A stretch of 11,813 nucleotides of DNA, taken from positions 27,847 through 39,659 of the forward strand of contig NW_003149770.1 in the NCBI RefSeq assembly GCF_000003605.2, in the 5' to 3' direction. Positions 7,871-11,813 of this stretch are shown here, piece by piece. Under the pieces are notes generated by a model. The model ran no database searches, was not told the DNA's origin, and saw nothing but the letters and a program-made list of their open reading frames with translations. The first letter of the stretch is position 1. Each line of letters begins with the position of its first letter. A program made the position numbers and the translations under genes. The DNA comes from Saccoglossus kowalevskii. Its lineage: Eukaryota; Hemichordata; Enteropneusta; Harrimaniidae.

Positions 7871-8650
7871 AAGGCCGATGAAAGTGGTCAATACAAACGT
7901 TCTGTATAATTCGGCTTTAGTTATTGTGGTAACAATAAAGGAAAGACCAGTTACATAATTATGCAGATAAGTACATGCATACGGGTGATACATATGTTTT
8001 CCATTACATAATCACGTCATCCCTGACACCTGAAAGATGAAATTTGCGCGAACAGCCACGGCTAGTTGTAAACCCCGCTACTCGAACTTTTTGGCACCTG
8101 TTTTTACAACGTTAAAGCGATGATTTATCGTCTTCACTGACACTGGCTTTCGCTAGTGGCAGAATGTCAATGTAAATGCCCTCTCACCTGGTTTCAATTC
8201 ATGATGTGGAATTCTGTATTACAGAGCTGCGTTGACCGAGTAGTCGATCGGACTGTTTTGTTTGACTTAACCTTGGTCATGTCAAATCAGCCGCAGCTAA
8301 TATGCGGCCTTCTTTTTCGTGAGTTGCATGGTTTTGCTTCTCGCGGTTAGATTGGGTGCCAACATATAGGCGTCGTTAGGGTAGTTCAGAATTCTGCCGT
8401 GCTTATGAATTCTGTATATTTTGTGACTATCTTGTTTTCTTTATAGCATCTGCATTATATAGCTGTAACATGAATCTTCATGGATACTCTGTCATTTAAA
8501 AACGTACATTATAATTATCGATGCTCCACAGAAAATACGACCATGTGTTATTTATCATCGACACGGGACTCGAGCACTTCAGCAATCACATATTAGCAAT
8601 GGTTTGCTTTTATTAACGTAGGCCACCGTTCACATCGACTCCAGATACGG

Positions 8651-8669
8651 CGCTCTGGCAGGTAGAGCG
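8651..8669. repeat. Short inverted repeat CGCTCT / AGAGCG
   Basis: A six-base perfect stem with a seven-base loop in the spacer. It overlaps a second arrangement (ccaga...tctgg, 8641-8658), so two competing small hairpins are possible. No function is visible. Confidence 0.4.
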
Positions 8670-8907
8670 AGCAATATAAGGGATAAACTGTTGTCTCTCT
8701 GACACTTTTTAACCTAAATCCAGTCGCGATGTTGTTGTTTTTTGCGAAAAGCGTTATCGCGAAATGAAGTTTTTTGGAATCGTGTGAAAAATCATTTTTG
8801 TAATATTGATTTTAAGTAAGTGAACGCGTGAATAACGTGTCACCACTGAGTGAACACTGGGTATGTATGCCACCGTCACCCCAACCCGGCGTTATAGTTA
8901 CCCACTG

Positions 8908-8921
8908 GCTGAGTATTCAGC
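8908..8921. repeat. Short inverted repeat GCTGA / TCAGC
   Basis: Five-base arms with a four-base centre (gtat) in the intergenic spacer, about 100 bp left of the larger palindrome at 9024-9041. Likely minor. Confidence 0.35.
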
Positions 8922-9023
8922 GTTGTTTATTTTATTTACCGTTTTTAAGTTGCCATTTTAAGTGTATTACATCATACCCGAATATAATAATTGAAAAAGC
9001 GAAAAGTCCTCAGTGAGTCTGAA

Positions 9024-9041
9024 CGGGTATAGTTATACCCG
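9024..9041. repeat. 18-bp near-perfect palindrome CGGGTATA-GT-TATACCCG
   Basis: Eight-base perfect arms around a two-base centre in the intergenic spacer. A related string, gttatagttaccc, lies about 130 bp to the left (8891-8903). It could be a dimeric protein-binding site or debris of a small repeat. Confidence 0.5.
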
Positions 9042-11065
9042 AACAATGTACAAAGAACACGGGCTCCTTTTAGTATATAAGTGCACTTCATAAACAATCT
9101 ATTTATTTCTACGATATCATAAGTAAGAACTCATTGTTGTAATTGTGCGACACTCGTGTACCGATGTTTGTTAAGTTCATTGCCCTGGTATGATTTACTA
9201 ACATTCGATGTTGGCATGGCTGATAATTAAATCAGATGTTGATAAAATAGCGAAAGACACATTTTATTCAACGACAATAGAATGACTGACTCAAGACTTG
9301 GAATATATGCATGGACTCCTGATTTGACCGTCGTGGTGACAGTGACCGTGACTGCACCCAGGTTTTTTTTGCAACATCTGACAATGTACTTGTACCTGCG
9401 TTGATTTGCGGCATTCAGTGACTGTTCATGACAACCCATAGAGATGACATTCCAATCGACTGACAGTTTACATACACCACGTTGGCTGGGTCATATCGAT
9501 GTCTTACTTTATTTGTTTTACGACTTGTACATTGTCACGCATTGGTTTGCCCACGTCACCGACGACGCGAGTGACAGTACTAATAAAGTAACCAGTGACA
9601 AGAGTCTGCCAAGGCCGCTGCAATGACTCTGTTGTCTGTTTTTGTTGTCACACTATTATCTCGCGATTAACTAACAGAACGACTCCGACTCAATAGCGGC
9701 CGCCTAGCAACGAAAACTTTACGACGTACTTGGAGTTTGTCTGCACAAACGGACAATGAATTACGCTACTAAACAAACTGCGCCATCAGCGTTTGTTTTA
9801 GAATAGTTTCTGATTCAGCTATCGGGTTTGAATAATAGATCCAAACAGTTGAAACCATACTTTTTAAATGCCGTTTTTCACCCCTCGGCTGTTATCATCG
9901 ATTTTCCATCCATGGAGTGAAAATCCTCCCAAATTGCGTATATAATAAATTATCCATTTAACCGCAAAAAAAAATTGTATCTTCTTATCTCAAATTTCAA
10001 CAGTTTAGGCGGAAATCAGTTGTTTTTATCATTATCGTATTTTCCCGAAAATGGAATTGCGAAAATACTCGATTTTCCGATAACACAGGTCCATGTTCGT
10101 TGTATAATACAGAACATTTCCTATTCAAACAAAGCACTTTTGTTATGTCAACTTCCTACTGTTAGCAAATTGTTATTGGCACAACTCCAAAAACGGTCAA
10201 ACGCACGTAACAAAACTGTGGGTACTCCTCAGTGGTACTCCTACTTGAAAACTTTAAATTGAGGCACTACTCGCGTTGAGAATATGTGCAGATACGATGC
10301 CTGCACTAATTCCATGAAGCAATACATGTAATTCGATAGCTTTTACCCAGAATTATCTCATTGGAAAGCGTCTCCTTGTAACAGTGTGCTTGCGGTTCAC
10401 AATGTTTGTGTGTGCATAAACTAAAAGATCGATGCGTTGGACAGTTGCGATCAACAGGTGTCTGTAGTTCCGCGGCCCTCTAGTGACTTGGACATCGGCG
10501 GCTCGTTTTAGTTTCTGACGTTTTCTTGATCACATTCTGCGAGGTAAATACGGTCAATACTATGAGGCACATGAGGCCTGCAAGGGCTGCCTTCACGGTC
10601 CTTGTTTAGTTTCGTGATTGTAAATTATGGGGGAAAAATCATATATGGACTGGGATTACAAATATTCAAACGAAACAAATAATTGGCGTATCATGAGTGT
10701 AGCGCCAGTAAGCCGCCAATCCAATGTATTGATCACTATCAATCTTGAAAAATCTCATTTCTCATCCATATTGTTTTTTTTGCCTCTGTCTTGCTGACTT
10801 GTTACTCGGTCTAGGTTTTTGACGTATACAATAGTCACATGTGACAAGTTTCATGAATATCTTGATCAACGTGTTCCACAACCATCGCTTTTTAAAGAAC
10901 ACGTGATCTAAACGTCATTTTTTTCATTACGACTATTATTCTGGCTTTTCGTATTCGTGCGTACGTCATACTATTATGTGGTTTTAATTTGTGCCCTCTG
11001 CGGCAAATAAGATAATTTACATTTTCGTCGATAGCGGGCGTTTTATCGTCACCCATTTAAGTTGG

Positions 11066-11071
11066 TATAAA
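11066..11071 (+). promoter_or_regulatory. TATAAA box candidate upstream of the right-edge gene
   Basis: TATAAAG on the plus strand, 414 bp before the start codon at 11480. If used, transcription would begin near 11096 and give a 5' UTR of about 380 nt unless spliced. The CpG-rich segment between it and the ATG is an alternative, TATA-less promoter. Confidence 0.25.
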
Positions 11072-11180
11072 GCGATATGATGCATTGACATTAATAATGA
11101 AAACGGTGTACGGAATTGCATTAGTCATAACATCGCCTTGAGATACCGTATTATACAATCAGCCTGAGAACTAGGGGAAC

Positions 11181-11480
11181 TCCCATAGTTGAAAGGGTGG
11201 TGGTCGTCGCGCAGAGCGTGTTCGAATTCAAAGTAAGGCCACACCGACTTAATTTTATGGATGACATCCGCGCGCGCATTAGTTTTCGCCTGTTCTCAAC
11301 AAAAAAAAAATCGCCGACGACGAGTCTACACAGATTGGTTTTCTGTCTAGAACTTGCGGACTCATATTGTCGCAAAGCGCCGGCTTGTCGTAAAACTCGT
11401 TTTGGACTACCTCAAAACGTGCCAATTTCGTCGTAAATGATCTTATGCACATGCGTATTGCGTTGCCGGGAATTCCAACA
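11181..11480 (+). promoter_or_regulatory. CpG-rich promoter / 5' leader of the right-edge gene
   Basis: I count 27 CpG dinucleotides in these 300 bases, against 9 in a comparison stretch of the intron (3541-3840). The run CCGCGCGCGC at 11268-11277 stands out. The segment ends at a start codon in the context caacATGGCG, which is both a strong initiation context and close to a YY1-type element. Small open frames here on both strands have no domain and are treated as chance. Confidence 0.5.
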
Positions 11481-11813
11481 TGGCGACCACTCCACCGAAA
11501 TACGTGAGCATAAAAGTTCAGAGGAAAAACGGAGGGATTGTTGTAGACTGGTACGCAATTGACGTCGGCCATGGAGATGTGACGCTTACACAGCTATACG
11601 AGAGATTGGTAGCGGCAAGCGAGTTTCGCCCAGACAACTTTAAGGACATATTGTCCAGAGTAGCTGTCCCGCGTTTCTTCTGCAATGATGAGAAAAATGG
11701 GAGAGGAGTGGAGGTGTATGGTGGCCTAAAAGTCAGTCAGGCGACAAGTCAGTTCGGTTGCTTTGTCCGCATTGAAGCCGACAGAACTGCAACGAAAGCA
11801 GAGGAAGCTCCTC
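11480..11813 (+). CDS. Unrecognised protein, N-terminal 111 residues (runs off the window); possible beta-grasp (ubiquitin-like) domain
   Basis: Seen: the frame opens at ATG 11480 (A at -3, G at +4) and stays open to the last base. An in-frame TGA at 11438-11440, with no ATG between, makes this the start. Order of elements: strand-like YVSIKVQR (8-15), a turn KNGG (16-19), strand-like IVVDWYAIDV (20-29), an amphipathic helix TLTQLYERLVAAS (35-47), strand-like VPRFFCND (63-70), VEVYGG (77-82), a polar stretch, then a closing strand FVRIEAD (95-101); after that a charged Thr/Lys/Glu-rich segment begins. Inference: hairpin, helix, then two or three strands is the order of a beta-grasp fold (ubiquitin, PB1, RBD or UBX types), but no sequence family is recognised. 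It could equally be an orphan domain or the start of a mobile-element protein. The C-terminus and any splicing lie beyond the window. Confidence 0.72.
   Translation, partial: MATTPPKYVSIKVQRKNGGIVVDWYAIDVGHGDVTLTQLYERLVAASEFRPDNFKDILSRVAVPRFFCNDEKNGRGVEVYGGLKVSQATSQFGCFVRIEADRTATKAEEAP

Larger units (their letters stand above)
7871..11180. other. Intergenic spacer between two divergent genes; no gene recognised
   Basis: About 3.3 kb without a supportable coding exon or RNA gene. Open frames here are short (under about 95 codons), show no domain, and are of the kind expected by chance. The stretch holds the small palindromes listed separately, three GTGAC repeats at six-base spacing (9336-9352), and a NotI-type palindrome GCGGCCGC at 9696-9703. 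Upstream non-coding exons of the K2P gene could hide here but cannot be seen from sequence alone. Confidence 0.6.

Noticed and set aside
8843-9015. CACTGAG ... CTCAGTG as terminal inverted repeats of a small transposon
   Set aside because: Only seven bases match, with no extension, no target duplication and no coding content; chance level.
9975-10262. 95-codon open frame on the plus strand in the spacer
   Set aside because: No domain recognised. Runs of GAAAAT/ATTTTC inverted repeats here explain part of the open frame.
2345-10905. Four CACGTG E-boxes (2345, 7138, 7624, 10900) as a regulatory cluster
   Set aside because: About three are expected by chance in this length, and they are widely scattered, one of them inside coding sequence.
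11217-11231. GTGTTCGAATTC resembling a tRNA T-loop / B box
   Set aside because: The closing C of the B box is missing, and there is no A box or cloverleaf around it.

Overview
This is animal (metazoan) nuclear DNA, not bacterial. It holds a two-exon gene with a 6.1-kb GT-AG intron, no operon-like packing, low-GC non-coding sequence with microsatellites, and TTAGGG-type telomere-like units. CpG is not strongly depleted and the channel gene is compact. I therefore favour an invertebrate animal (for example a non-vertebrate deuterostome or a lophotrochozoan), but the sequence does not fix the species.

Layout. Positions 7770 down to 173 on the minus strand encode one complete two-pore-domain potassium channel (K2P/KCNK family). 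Coding exon 1 is 7371-7770 and coding exon 2 plus stop is 173-1221. They are joined by an intron that splits the first glycine codon of the GYG selectivity filter. The joined product is 482 residues: short N-terminus, M1, extracellular cap, P1 (TIGYGH), M2, a very long cytoplasmic M2-M3 loop of about 190 residues, M3, P2 (TVGFGD), M4 and a short tail. Long loop plus short tail is the layout of TRESK (KCNK18). The loop and tail carry unusual features: a CX2CX2CX2C cluster, a TQT motif of the LC8 dynein-light-chain-binding type, and a Cys/Arg-rich C-terminus.

The intron (1222-7370) shows no convincing exon. It holds small repeats, a perfect NRF1-type palindrome (3431-3442), a perfect CRE palindrome (4055-4062), and a short telomere-like tract that runs directly into a strong hairpin (5690-5751). 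The last item may be the edge of a small non-autonomous mobile element.

From 7771 to about 11180 is a gene-poor spacer. A second perfect CRE lies 79 bp upstream of the channel start codon. At the right edge, a CpG-rich stretch (11181-11480) leads into an open reading frame on the plus strand that starts at 11480 and is still open at the window end (111 codons seen). I do not recognise this protein; its predicted strand/helix order resembles a ubiquitin-like beta-grasp fold. The two genes are divergent, with start codons 3.7 kb apart. Nothing in the sequence shows that they work together.
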